Below, piece after piece: positions 8,537-17,290 of a stretch of DNA of 64,000 bases. Made by a program: the position numbers and the translations under genes. Within the stretch, counting starts at the first letter, position 1. Each line of letters starts with the position of its first letter. The DNA comes from Extensimonas vulgaris (GTDB lineage Bacteria; Pseudomonadota; Gammaproteobacteria; Burkholderiales; Burkholderiaceae_C): assembly GCF_003337425.1 (NCBI RefSeq), contig NZ_QPJU01000002.1, positions 434,001-498,000 on the forward strand, given 5' to 3'. The notes beneath the pieces were generated by a model, which saw only the letters and a list, made by a program, of their open reading frames with translations, did no database searches and had not been told where the DNA came from.

Positions 8537-11500
8537 ATGAACAGCGCACCCCAACGCATCTTCCGCATCCGTCGCGACTACAACTCCTGGGTCGCTAATG
8601 AAACCATGGAGGACTATGCGCTGCGCTATACGCCACATAGCGCGCGCAAGTGGAGCGAATTCCGTGTGGCAAACACTGCCTTCGGCGGCATATCTTTTCT
8701 CGCCCTGGAGGCCATAGGCGGCACCATTGCACTGAACTATGGCTTTACCAATGCGCTCTGGGCCATCCTGGTCATGGGCTTGATCACCTTCCTGACCGGC
8801 TTCCCCATTGCCGTCTACGCCGCGCGCAACGGCCTGGACATGGACCTGCTCACGCGTGGCGCCGGCTTCGGCTATCTGGGCTCTACGGTCACCTCGCTCA
8901 TCTACGCCAGCTTCACCTTCATCTTCTTCGCGGTGGAGGCGGCCATCATGGCGCTGGCGCTGCAGTTGGTGTTCGATTGGCCGCTAGTGTGGTGCTACTT
9001 GATGTCCGCGCTGGTCGCGCTGCCGCTGGTGCTTCACGGCATCACGCTGATCTCGCGCCTACAGACCTGGACCCAACCGCTGTGGGCGGTGCTATTGCTG
9101 TGGCCTTTCCTATGGTTTGCGGTCGAACAGCCAGGGCTCTATCGCGAACTCACTGGTCTGTCCGGCTTAGTCTCGGGTAGCAACGACTTCGACCCGCTGA
9201 TGTTCGGCAGCGCTACGGCGGTGGCCTTTTCGCTGGTGCTGCAGATCGGCGAACAGGTCGATTTCCTGCGCTTCATGCCCGAGCGCACGCCGGCAAACCG
9301 CGGGCGCTGGTGGGGCGGCGTGCTGGTGGCTGGCCCGGGCTGGGTCATGCTGGGCATGCTCAAAATGCTGGGCGGCGCCTTTCTCGCCTTCGTCGCCCTG
9401 CAGTACGGTGCCGCGCCGTCGCACGCCGTGGAGCCCACGCAGATGTACTTGGCCGGCTTTAGGCTTTCGCTCGGTAACCCTGAGCTGGCCCTGTGGCTTA
9501 CAGTACTGTTCGTCGTCGTCTCGCAGATCAAGATCAACGTCACCAACGCCTACGCTGGCTCGCTGGCCTGGTCCAACTTCTTCGCCCGACTAACGCGTAG
9601 CCACCCGGGTCGCGTAGTCTGGCTGGTGTTCAACGTCATCATTGGAATGCTGTTGATGACACTGGGCGTGTTCGGCGCGCTGGAGAAGGTGCTGGGCCTG
9701 TACAGCAATGTGGCCATTGCCTGGGTTGGCGCCCTCGTCGCCGACCTGGTGATCAACAAGCCGCTCGGCCTGAGCCCAAAGCGCATCGAGTTCCGTCGCG
9801 CCTACCTGTACGACCTCAACCCTGTCGGTCTAGGCGCCATGGGCTTGGCCGTGCTGCTGGCTGGTCTGGCCTATGCCGGCGTGCTGGGGGCTACCGCGGC
9901 GGCATTCTCTCCTTTCATTGCGCTCTTCACGGCGTTGCTGGCGGCGCCGCTGCTGGCTTGGGCCACCGGTGGGCACTACTACCTCGCGCGCCACGACGCC
10001 AGCCCATGGCAGCCCGGTGAGGTGGTGCGCTGCACCGTTTGTGAGAACCAGTTCGAAAGCGCCGACATGGCCACCTGCCCAGCCTATGGCGCACCCATCT
10101 GCTCGCTGTGCTGCTCGCTCGAATCGCGCTGCCATGACCGCTGCAAGCACCATGCGCGCGCGACTGATCAGCTGCGCCAGGTCCTGGCGGTGGTGCTGCC
10201 GGCTGGCCTGCACCGGCGCTTCAACTTTCGCGTGGCGCAGTACTTCACGGTGTTTTTCTCGCTTACTGCGGTCATGGCCTTCTTGCTTGCGGTGGTCTAC
10301 ATGCAGGAGAGTCTGCAGATGCCGGCCGATGCGCTGCGCGTGCCTTTCATCAAGGCTTTCTCGCTGCTGGCAGTGCTGGCGGCTGTTTGTGCCTGGTGGG
10401 TGGTGCTGACCAACGAGAGCCGGCGTATGGCGCAGGACGAATCGGAACGCCAGACGCAACTGCTGCAAAAAGAGATCGACGCCCACCAGCGTACCGACGA
10501 GGCACTGCAGAGCGCCAAGGACGCGGCTGAAAACGCCAGCAACGCCAAGACACGTTACGTGGCCGGCATGACGCACGAACTGCGCACGCCGCTCAATAGC
10601 ATTCTGGGCTATGCGCAGATATTGTTGCGCAAGCCAGAGCTGCGCAGCGACGTGCGCGAGGCCGTCATTACCATCCAGCAGAGTGGCCAGCATATGCATG
10701 CGCTGATCGACGGCCTGCTTGACTTAGCGCGCATCGAGGCCGGCCGCTTGCGGTTGGATATGGCGCCGTTACCGTTCCCAGAGTTCCTTTCCGAGCTGGT
10801 GCGCATGGTGCGGCCTCAGGCCGAAGGCAAGGGGCTGGCCTTCCGGCTGGAGACCTGCGGTCGCGTGCCCTCCTGGGTGCAAGCAGATGCTAAGCGGCTG
10901 CGTCAGATACTCATCAACCTGCTGGGTAATGCGGTGCGGTTCACCCATACCGGCGCCATTGTCTTTCGCGTCGACTGTCGACATGATGTGGTGCGTTTCG
11001 AGGTGGAGGACACGGGTATCGGTATCGCCCCGCAGGATCAGGAGCGCATCTTCATGCCCTTCGAGCGCGGAAGCGCCGGCCGCCGCGCCAGCGAGGTCGG
11101 TACTGGTCTAGGCCTGACCATTACCCACCTTCTGACCGAACTAATGGGTGGCGAACTGACACTGCGCAGCGAAGTCGGCCAGGGCAGCACCTTCAGCGTA
11201 CGCCTGTACCTGCGCGAGATCATCGCCCCGGCGCAGAAGACCGTGCGCGACCTGCGCCCCATCGTCGGCTACCTGGCACCCCGGCGCACCCTGCTGGTGG
11301 TGGACGACCAACCCATCCAGCGCCAGTTGCTGGCCAGCCTGCTGCTGCCGTTGGGCTTTGCGATGCGCGAGGCCGCCAGCGGGCGCGAGGCGCTGGAGAT
11401 CCTGCAGAGCGAGTGGCCGGACGCCGTGCTGCTGGACATCAATATGGACGACCTTAACGGCTGGCAGACCGCGCAGCTGATCCGGCGCCAGGTTGGCATC

Positions 11501-11917
11501 ACGCTGCCCATCGTCTTTGTGTCGGCCGACCCGTTCGAAAACCGCCCCGAGTTGTTGGCCGCAGCAGGCTGCCAGGGCTTCGTCAGCAAGCCGGTCATCG
11601 AGTCCGAGTTGCTGGACCTGCTGGCGCGCGTGCTGCAACTCGAATGGGTGCATGAGAGCAACCTGCTGCCGCCACTTTCCGACACGCCAGCGGTGGCGCT
11701 GGCGACGGGTCCACTGCCGTTGCCCGAGGACCTGCGTATGAATTTGGTGCGCCTGGCCCGACTGGGCAACGCCAGCGGTCTGCGTCAGCTGCTGCGCAGC
11801 ACCGCCGAGGAAGAACCCGCCATGGCCGACCTGCTGCAAGGTTTGGTCGCTGACGTGGACCGCTTCGACTTCCATGCCCTGATCGATCGCCTGAAAGCAA
11901 CCGACGATGAATGCTGA
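8537..11917 (+). CDS. NCS1 permease-histidine kinase-receiver fusion sensor
   Basis: 1126-residue multidomain sensor. Residues about 10-480 form a polytopic permease of the NCS1 (cytosine/purine/hydantoin) type, beginning with NETMEDYALRYTP and with about 12 membrane segments. Residues 499-536 hold eight cysteines (499, 502, 514, 522, 525, 526, 532, 536), likely a metal-binding module. Two further membrane segments lie at about 570-590 and 603-625. The HisKA H-box MTHELRTPLNS places the phospho-accepting histidine at 680, followed by a HATPase domain (NLLGNAV, EDTGIGI, GTGLGL). A receiver domain has the acceptor Asp967 in LLDINMDD. It is divergent from the urt-amidase operon and overlaps its response regulator gene. 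I infer that the permease part binds or transports a nitrogen compound and gates the kinase. Confidence 0.9.
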   Translation: MNSAPQRIFRIRRDYNSWVANETMEDYALRYTPHSARKWSEFRVANTAFGGISFLALEAIGGTIALNYGFTNALWAILVMGLITFLTGFPIAVYAARNGLDMDLLTRGAGFGYLGSTVTSLIYASFTFIFFAVEAAIMALALQLVFDWPLVWCYLMSALVALPLVLHGITLISRLQTWTQPLWAVLLLWPFLWFAVEQPGLYRELTGLSGLVSGSNDFDPLMFGSATAVAFSLVLQIGEQVDFLRFMPERTPANRGRWWGGVLVAGPGWVMLGMLKMLGGAFLAFVALQYGAAPSHAVEPTQMYLAGFRLSLGNPELALWLTVLFVVVSQIKINVTNAYAGSLAWSNFFARLTRSHPGRVVWLVFNVIIGMLLMTLGVFGALEKVLGLYSNVAIAWVGALVADLVINKPLGLSPKRIEFRRAYLYDLNPVGLGAMGLAVLLAGLAYAGVLGATAAAFSPFIALFTALLAAPLLAWATGGHYYLARHDASPWQPGEVVRCTVCENQFESADMATCPAYGAPICSLCCSLESRCHDRCKHHARATDQLRQVLAVVLPAGLHRRFNFRVAQYFTVFFSLTAVMAFLLAVVYMQESLQMPADALRVPFIKAFSLLAVLAAVCAWWVVLTNESRRMAQDESERQTQLLQKEIDAHQRTDEALQSAKDAAENASNAKTRYVAGMTHELRTPLNSILGYAQILLRKPELRSDVREAVITIQQSGQHMHALIDGLLDLARIEAGRLRLDMAPLPFPEFLSELVRMVRPQAEGKGLAFRLETCGRVPSWVQADAKRLRQILINLLGNAVRFTHTGAIVFRVDCRHDVVRFEVEDTGIGIAPQDQERIFMPFERGSAGRRASEVGTGLGLTITHLLTELMGGELTLRSEVGQGSTFSVRLYLREIIAPAQKTVRDLRPIVGYLAPRRTLLVVDDQPIQRQLLASLLLPLGFAMREAASGREALEILQSEWPDAVLLDINMDDLNGWQTAQLIRRQVGITLPIVFVSADPFENRPELLAAAGCQGFVSKPVIESELLDLLARVLQLEWVHESNLLPPLSDTPAVALATGPLPLPEDLRMNLVRLARLGNASGLRQLLRSTAEEEPAMADLLQGLVADVDRFDFHALIDRLKATDDEC

Positions 11918-12860
11918 ACCCGTGACGCCCACCCCCGATGCCATTTCCAGCGTCGTACTGGTAGTAGATGATGCCCCTGACGCCCTGCGCATGCTGTGCG
12001 ACGCGCTGGCGCAGGAAGGCTACACCGTGCTGGTAGCGCGCGACGCAGCCGAGGCGCTGGAGCGCTTCGAAGTGGCCATACCCGACGCTGTGCTGCTCGA
12101 CGCCATCATGCCCGGGGACAACGGCTTCATCTTGTGCCGCCGCCTCAAGGCCGAGCCGTCTTGGGCGCATGTGCCGGTGATTTTCATGACCGGCCTGGCT
12201 GAGACAGAGCAGATCGTCGAGGGTTTTGCCAGCGGTGGGGTGGACTATGTCGTTAAGCCACTGAAGATTCCAGAGGTACTGGCACGCTTGGCCACCCACC
12301 TGCGCAATGCGCACGTCACGCGGTTGGCTCAAGAAGCAGTGGACGTTGCTGGCCTGGGCGTGGTATTACTTGATAGTCAGGGGCGCGTCGCCTGGCGCTC
12401 GCCGCAGGCAGTGGCCTGGCTGGAAGCCGCCCTCCGCTCACCACTGGACAATTTGCCAGGGCCTGAGCATCATGCTGCGGCCATGCGCGAATGGCTGCGG
12501 CAGGCAGTGGTGCGGGGGAAGACATTGACCGCGCTGTCTGATGGAATGCAGTTGCAGGCGCAGTACTTGGGTCAAACTGGGCCGGGCGAAACCATGATAC
12601 TTCTGCGCTTGGCTGGTCAGGCGGCCGGTACTACGCACAATCGCCTGTCCAGCGCCGCACTCACCCCGCGCGAGACGGAGGTGCTGTCCTGGTTGGCCAA
12701 GGGCAAGACAAACCGCGATATCGCCGACATCCTTGGCATGAGCCCGCGGACTGTGAACAAGCACCTCGAGCACATCTTCGAGAAACTTGGCGTGGAAACC
12801 CGCACCGCCGCTGCAGCGGTGGCTATGAGCCGGCTGCAGCGGGCAGGAGAAGCAGGATGA
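11907..12860 (+). CDS. LuxR-family response regulator
   Basis: 317-residue regulator with an N-terminal receiver (VVDDAPDAL, acceptor Asp65 in VLLDAIMPGDNG, Lys in VVKPLKIPE), a middle PAS-like region of unknown ligand, and a C-terminal LuxR/NarL-type helix-turn-helix (LTPRETEVLSWLAKG, MSPRTVNKHLEHIFEKLGV). Its ATG lies inside the last codons of the kinase gene, an 11-base overlap typical of translationally coupled partners. It probably activates the divergent urtA operon in response to the fused sensor, with the palindrome at 8429-8444 as a candidate site; this regulatory link is inference from position. Confidence 0.93.
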   Translation: MNAEPVTPTPDAISSVVLVVDDAPDALRMLCDALAQEGYTVLVARDAAEALERFEVAIPDAVLLDAIMPGDNGFILCRRLKAEPSWAHVPVIFMTGLAETEQIVEGFASGGVDYVVKPLKIPEVLARLATHLRNAHVTRLAQEAVDVAGLGVVLLDSQGRVAWRSPQAVAWLEAALRSPLDNLPGPEHHAAAMREWLRQAVVRGKTLTALSDGMQLQAQYLGQTGPGETMILLRLAGQAAGTTHNRLSSAALTPRETEVLSWLAKGKTNRDIADILGMSPRTVNKHLEHIFEKLGVETRTAAAAVAMSRLQRAGEAG

Positions 12861-13054
12861 GGTGGGTATTTGTGGATTGGGGCAGCAGAATGCCAGGGCG
12901 CATTCAAGCCCCAAGTGCAACCCGGGGCGCAATGGCCGCTAGCGCACAGCGCTTGGCGGCTGCTGCGAGACGCCGGCAGGGAGTTTGAGCACCCATAGCG
13001 ATTTCCCCCTCTCGCCTCCCCCATCCCGACCACTCCGGCGACCGAATTCTGTCC

Positions 13055-13972
13055 CTACAACGCCCACACCCGCGGCGCAGTCGCCGGTCGTTGCCAGAAG
13101 TGCGCCCGCCAGGCGGCGCGCAGTGCGCGGGCGAGCGCCACGGCGGGCTCGACTTGCGGGGCCAGCAGGCGCGCGAGCAGCAGTTGCGGGTGCGGGCTGG
13201 TGGCGCCGGCCGTGGCGGCGAGCGGGTGTGGCGCGATCACGGCGCGTGCAGCGTCCAGCGCTGCTTCGCGCTGCGCCAGGGTCAGGGGCGTGCCGCTGGC
13301 AAAAAACACGCTCGCGAGGCAGCCGTGCCCCGCAAGCCCCAGCGGGCTGTGCAGCAGGCGCTGGTCGGCGGCGTCGAGCACCCCGCGCTCGAGCCAGACG
13401 CCGGGGATTTCGAGGTGTTGCCGCAAGCGCCCCGCCGCGGCGGGCGGCGAGGGTGCGGCGCCAGATGTGGCATCCGCGGCGGCATCCGCGGCGGCACCAG
13501 ATGCGCCATCGGGCAGGGCGTGCGGTGCGTGCGCGGGGTCTGGCATCCAGCCCAGCGCCGTCACGTCCCAGCCCAGGCATTGCGCGCCGGGTTCGAGCGT
13601 GAGGCAGAGGTGGTTTTCCGCCTCGCAGCCGGGGTAGCACAGGGTTTCGAGCGGCAGCCATTCGAGGCGCGCGCCGGCGTGCAGCCGCAGCTGCGTGACT
13701 TGACGGGCCGGCGCGCCAGCGCTGCGGTAAAAGCGCGTGGCGCCGGGGGTGGTGAGCAGGGCGTGCGTGCCGCTGGCCGCATCGACCGTGACCTGCAGCG
13801 TATCGCCGCCCACGAGCCCGCCCGGCGGGTGCACGAGCACGTTGTGGCAAATGTCTGCACCTTCGGGGTACAGGCTTTGCAGGATGCGCAGCGGGCCCTG
13901 GTGGGCGTAGCGCGCCACCGTGCGCTGCGCCTGCAGGGTGTAGGCCAGGTCTAGCTGGGCGTGCCAGGTCAT
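13055..13972 (-). CDS. ureD: Urease accessory protein UreD, apparently isolated
   Basis: 305-residue UreD, the urease chaperone that with UreF and UreG loads nickel into apo-urease. Recognisable stretches are GPLRILQSLYPEG, VLVHPPGGLVGGDTL, LLTTPGATRFYRS and LETLCYPGCEAEN. A low-complexity Ala-rich insert near residues 155-180 is encoded partly by a tandem 12-base repeat (13469-13492). No other urease gene lies in the window: the gene converges on the response regulator and is followed by unrelated genes. Structural genes ureABC must be elsewhere if urea is used through urease. Neighbouring urtABCDE makes a functional link to urea plausible. Confidence 0.92.
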   Translation of the reverse strand: MTWHAQLDLAYTLQAQRTVARYAHQGPLRILQSLYPEGADICHNVLVHPPGGLVGGDTLQVTVDAASGTHALLTTPGATRFYRSAGAPARQVTQLRLHAGARLEWLPLETLCYPGCEAENHLCLTLEPGAQCLGWDVTALGWMPDPAHAPHALPDGASGAAADAAADATSGAAPSPPAAAGRLRQHLEIPGVWLERGVLDAADQRLLHSPLGLAGHGCLASVFFASGTPLTLAQREAALDAARAVIAPHPLAATAGATSPHPQLLLARLLAPQVEPAVALARALRAAWRAHFWQRPATAPRVWAL

Positions 13973-14125
13973 GCGCGTTTTACTATGGAAGTCAGAGCTG
14001 TCAGCGCATGATAGCCGGGCGCGAGCGGCATTTTTGCTGCATTTTTGCGCACTTTGGGGCCTTTGGGGGGCGGTGCTTGCCGGGGGCTGTGCAGCCGCGC
14101 GGCGCAGGGGCCCGGCAGGGGCCGA

Positions 14126-14620
14126 TCAGGCTGCGGCGCGCTTGCGCAGCCAGCGCATGCCGGGGCCGAGCAGCGGGAATTTCTCGAAAAGCTCTTCGGC
14201 GCTGTCCCAGTAGTCGCGGTGCAAGGTGATGCGGCCTTGTGCGTCGAAACGCAGGTGCGTGGCGCCGTGGATCCGTTCGGGCTGGTGCGCGCGCCAGCGC
14301 CGGAAGCGAAAGTGCAGGTCCCAGGTCAAAAAGGCTTGCTGTGCGCCGATGATCTGGTCGATGAAGACGAAGCGCGGCGCGTGCAGCGCCTCGAACATGT
14401 GCGCAAAGATGGCGGTGATGGCGGGCACACCCTGCACGTCGTGGAAGGGGTCTTTGAAGCGCGCCTGGGCCGCGTAGTATTGGTCCAGCAGGGGCAGCTG
14501 CGCCGGGCCAAAATTGGCAAACAACGCCACCACCCGCGCCGTGGCGTCGTGGGCGTCGTGGGCCTCGCAGGCTGGGGGAGCGGATGCGCTGGCGGTGGGG
14601 GGCGGTACGGTGGCGGTCAT
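14126..14620 (-). CDS. SnoaL/NTF2-like protein
   Basis: 164-residue protein of the nuclear transport factor 2/SnoaL fold, last gene of the lipid-modification operon. It shows LLDQYYAAQARFKDPFHDV, the usual N-terminal alpha helix and strand entry, and HRDYWDSAEELFEKFPLLG near the end. The ATG at 14620 lies 17 bases after the stop of the SDR gene. Members may be enzymes or binding proteins, and no catalytic role is assigned. The N-terminal 25 residues are Pro/Ala-rich and probably disordered. Confidence 0.8.
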   Translation of the reverse strand: MTATVPPPTASASAPPACEAHDAHDATARVVALFANFGPAQLPLLDQYYAAQARFKDPFHDVQGVPAITAIFAHMFEALHAPRFVFIDQIIGAQQAFLTWDLHFRFRRWRAHQPERIHGATHLRFDAQGRITLHRDYWDSAEELFEKFPLLGPGMRWLRKRAAA

Positions 14621-14637
14621 CGCTGGCGTGTGCGAGA

Positions 14638-15420
14638 TCAAAGTCCGGTGAATCGGTGCACCAGGGCAAAGTACCAGCGGTAGGGCAGCACGCGCAAGAG
14701 CTTGAGCACGCAGGTGAAGCGCCGCGGGAAGTGGATGTCGAAAGCGCCACGCTGCCAGCCGCGCACGATGGCCTGGGCCGCTTGCTCGGGAGTGCGCAGC
14801 GCGGGCATCGGGAAGGTGTTGCCCGCGGTCATGGGCGTGGCGACGAAGCCCGGGTTGATGATGCTCACCCCCACGCCTTGCGGCCGCAGGTCCAGAAACA
14901 GCGTTTCCGCAAGGTGGATCAGCGCGGCCTTGCTCGGGCCGTAGCCCAGGGCGCGGGGCAGGCCGCGCCAGCCGGCCACGCTCGCCACGAAGCTCAGGTG
15001 CGGCGCGCGCCCGGTGCGCGCGGCCTGCAGCAGGGCCGGCGTGACGGCGTGCAGCACGTTGAGCGCGCCGAGGTAGTTGACCTGCAGGTGGCGTTGCAGC
15101 TCGGCCAGGTCGAGGCGGCTCGCGCGTTGGGCGCGGTAGTAGCCCGCGCAGTAGCAGACCAGGTCGAGGGGGCCCGTGGCGAGCAGTGCTTGCGCGCCAG
15201 CGCCCACGGCAGCCGCGTCGGTCACATCGAGCGCGAGCGCAAGGCTGCCGGGGTGGGCGCGCACGAAGTCGTCGAGTGCGGTTCGTTGCCGCGCCGAGAC
15301 GATGACCTGCGCGCCGCGGGCGTGCAGCAGCTCGGCGGTGGCCCGGCCGATGCCGCTCGAGGCACCGACCAGCCACACGCGTTTGCCGCGCCAGTCGGTG
15401 ATGGGTGGGTTCAGCGCCAT
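14638..15420 (-). CDS. SDR-family NAD(P)-dependent oxidoreductase
   Basis: 260-residue short-chain dehydrogenase with Rossmann motif VGASSGIGRA near residues 20-29 and active site Tyr/Lys in LGYGPSKAAL (YxxxK), preceded by the catalytic serine region SFVASVAGW. The C-terminus is membrane-associated in appearance (FTCVLKLLRVLPYRWYFAL). The ATG at 15420 has AGGAG six bases upstream and starts just after the stop of the DUF3833 gene. A GTG two codons earlier is less well placed. Substrate unknown; the operon suggests a lipid. Confidence 0.9.
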   Translation of the reverse strand: MALNPPITDWRGKRVWLVGASSGIGRATAELLHARGAQVIVSARQRTALDDFVRAHPGSLALALDVTDAAAVGAGAQALLATGPLDLVCYCAGYYRAQRASRLDLAELQRHLQVNYLGALNVLHAVTPALLQAARTGRAPHLSFVASVAGWRGLPRALGYGPSKAALIHLAETLFLDLRPQGVGVSIINPGFVATPMTAGNTFPMPALRTPEQAAQAIVRGWQRGAFDIHFPRRFTCVLKLLRVLPYRWYFALVHRFTGL

Positions 15421-15422
15421 GC

Positions 15423-15959
15423 TCACTCCTTGCGAAAAGACAGCAGCACCTCACCCAGGCGCACGCCGAACTTGCGCATGGTGGCGCGGTTGAGCAGCAC
15501 CTGGTCGTCGACCAGAAACATCCAGTCGTCGAACTGCACTTCGTATTCTTTGCCATCCACGGGCAGGCGCAGCGTGTAATTCCAGCGCAAGGCGTTGCCT
15601 GCGGCTTCGCCCTGCGCTTGGCCCACGACGTCGTCGGCACGGCCGCTGTAGCGCCCCGGGCCGAGCTTGGTGATGTGCCACACGCGCCGCTGCGTGCTGC
15701 CGTCGGAATAGGTGAAGGCTTCGTCGAGCACGCCCTCGTCGCCCTCCCAGTGGCAGTCCATCAGGACGGTGAAGCGCCGCGCCACTTCGCCACTGCGCTT
15801 TTGGAAAATGCCGTGCGCGACGACGCGGCCGTTGAAGTAGTGCTCAAGCGCGAGCACGGGGCGCTCCTGGGCGTAGTCCCTGGGTTGCGGGCTGGCGCAG
15901 CCTTGCAGCAGCAGCGCGGCGCCCAGGCCGGCGAGCAGCACGGTACGGCGTAAGTTCAT
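15423..15959 (-). CDS. DUF3833 family lipoprotein
   Basis: 178-residue predicted lipoprotein. The signal peptide ends in LLLQGCASPQ, a clear lipobox with the acylated Cys at about residue 20. The remaining sequence (LEHYFNGRVVAHGIFQKRSGE, FDDWMFLVDDQVLLNRATM) matches the DUF3833 family, which regularly accompanies cyclopropane-fatty-acid-synthase-like genes. Its ATG overlaps the MFS stop codon as ATGA, indicating coupled translation. Function is unknown; a role in lipid or envelope modification is inferred from the operon. Confidence 0.88.
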   Translation of the reverse strand: MNLRRTVLLAGLGAALLLQGCASPQPRDYAQERPVLALEHYFNGRVVAHGIFQKRSGEVARRFTVLMDCHWEGDEGVLDEAFTYSDGSTQRRVWHITKLGPGRYSGRADDVVGQAQGEAAGNALRWNYTLRLPVDGKEYEVQFDDWMFLVDDQVLLNRATMRKFGVRLGEVLLSFRKE

Positions 15960-17290
15960 GGCAGAGCTCCTTTCGTGGCGTGGCGGGGGGTGCGGGGGGT
16001 GGGGCGTATGCACAGCAGGTACAGCAGCGCCGCGGCCAGCAGCTTGAGCGCGCAGGGCAGCAGCGCATACGTCCAGCGCAGCGGCTGCAGCGCCAGCGCC
16101 TCGGTGCTGCCCGGCGTGTAGCCCCACCATTGCAAGAGCGGCAGCGCACCCCCTGCGGCGAGGGCGAGGTTGAACTTGGTGGTAAGGCTCCACCAGCCCA
16201 GGTATGCGCCTTCCGTGTGGCCCACGGCCCCGGCGCGCGCGACCAGCCCGGCCAGCATCGCGCTGGGCAGCGCCAGATCGGCGCCGAAAGCCACGCCCGT
16301 GAGCGCGCATACGACAGCGAAGGACAGCGTCTGCCCGGCACCCAGGGCGGCCGTCCAGCCAAAGCACGCCACGGCCAGCAGCATGGCCGCGAGCCAGCTG
16401 CGCGCCAGCCCCCAGCGGCCCACCAGGCGCAACCACAGCGGCAAGCCCAGCGCCGCGCACACGAAATACAACGCCAGAAACAAGGCCACCTCGTCCTCGC
16501 GCGCGCGCAGCACGTCCTGGGCAAAAAACAGCATCAGCGCGGCGGGGATGGCGCTGGCCGTGCCATTGCACAAAAAAACCAGCAGCAAACGCCGCATGCG
16601 CGCGTCGTGCAGCGGCCGCCACACGCTGGCGCGGGGCGCCGCCGGGGCTGCAGGCGCCCCACCCAGCGGCGCGGGGCGCGGTGCCTGCCACCACAGCAGG
16701 TAGCCGCCCGCCAAGGCCAGCCCGAACACGCCGAGCATTCCCGCCGGCCCCCAGGTCAGGGCCAGCGCCGAGGCCGCAACCACGCCGACCAGGGCATGCC
16801 CCTCGCGCCACGCGACGATGCGGCTGCGCTGCACGGCGTCGCCGCCGAGCCGCACGCCCCAGGCCTGGTGCGCGAGCGTGAGCTGGCTGTGCGCCACGCT
16901 GGTGACAGCCAGGCCCGCGAACATCCAGACCCACAAGCCCCGCGGATCGGTCGGCAGCGGAAAGTAGAGCGCCGTCAGACCCAGCGCCAGCAGCGCCGCC
17001 GCGCCACCTGCGATCCCCAGCACCGTGTGCAGGCTGCGCGCATAGAGCTGGTCGCACCAGCGGCCCAGCAGCGGCTCCACGAGCGCATCGCACAGGCGCA
17101 CCACCATGAGCAGCACGCCGATGCTCGCAAGTGCCAGGCCGTGCTGCTGCGCGTAGCGGTGCGGCAGCACCACGTACATGGGCAGCGCGGCAAACGCGAG
17201 CGGCAGGCCCAGCAGGCCGTAGCGCAGTCCGGCGCGCCAATGCACCGCAGCGCGGGCCGCAAAAGGGTGCGGGGGCGGCGCTGCGTTCAT
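15956..17290 (-). CDS. MFS transporter (sugar/glycoside-cation symporter-like)
   Basis: 444-residue integral membrane protein with about 12 hydrophobic segments. The N-terminal half includes LRYGLLGLPLAFAALPMYVVLP and VVRLCDALVEPLLGRWCD, the MFS_2 type seen in melibiose-like and lysolipid carriers. The ATG overlaps the stop of the upstream chalcone-isomerase-like gene (ATGA) and its own stop overlaps the start of the DUF3833 gene. Position in a lipid-modification operon suggests that it handles a lipid or lipid precursor; this is inference. Confidence 0.85.
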   Translation of the reverse strand: MNAAPPPHPFAARAAVHWRAGLRYGLLGLPLAFAALPMYVVLPHRYAQQHGLALASIGVLLMVVRLCDALVEPLLGRWCDQLYARSLHTVLGIAGGAAALLALGLTALYFPLPTDPRGLWVWMFAGLAVTSVAHSQLTLAHQAWGVRLGGDAVQRSRIVAWREGHALVGVVAASALALTWGPAGMLGVFGLALAGGYLLWWQAPRPAPLGGAPAAPAAPRASVWRPLHDARMRRLLLVFLCNGTASAIPAALMLFFAQDVLRAREDEVALFLALYFVCAALGLPLWLRLVGRWGLARSWLAAMLLAVACFGWTAALGAGQTLSFAVVCALTGVAFGADLALPSAMLAGLVARAGAVGHTEGAYLGWWSLTTKFNLALAAGGALPLLQWWGYTPGSTEALALQPLRWTYALLPCALKLLAAALLYLLCIRPTPRTPRHATKGALP

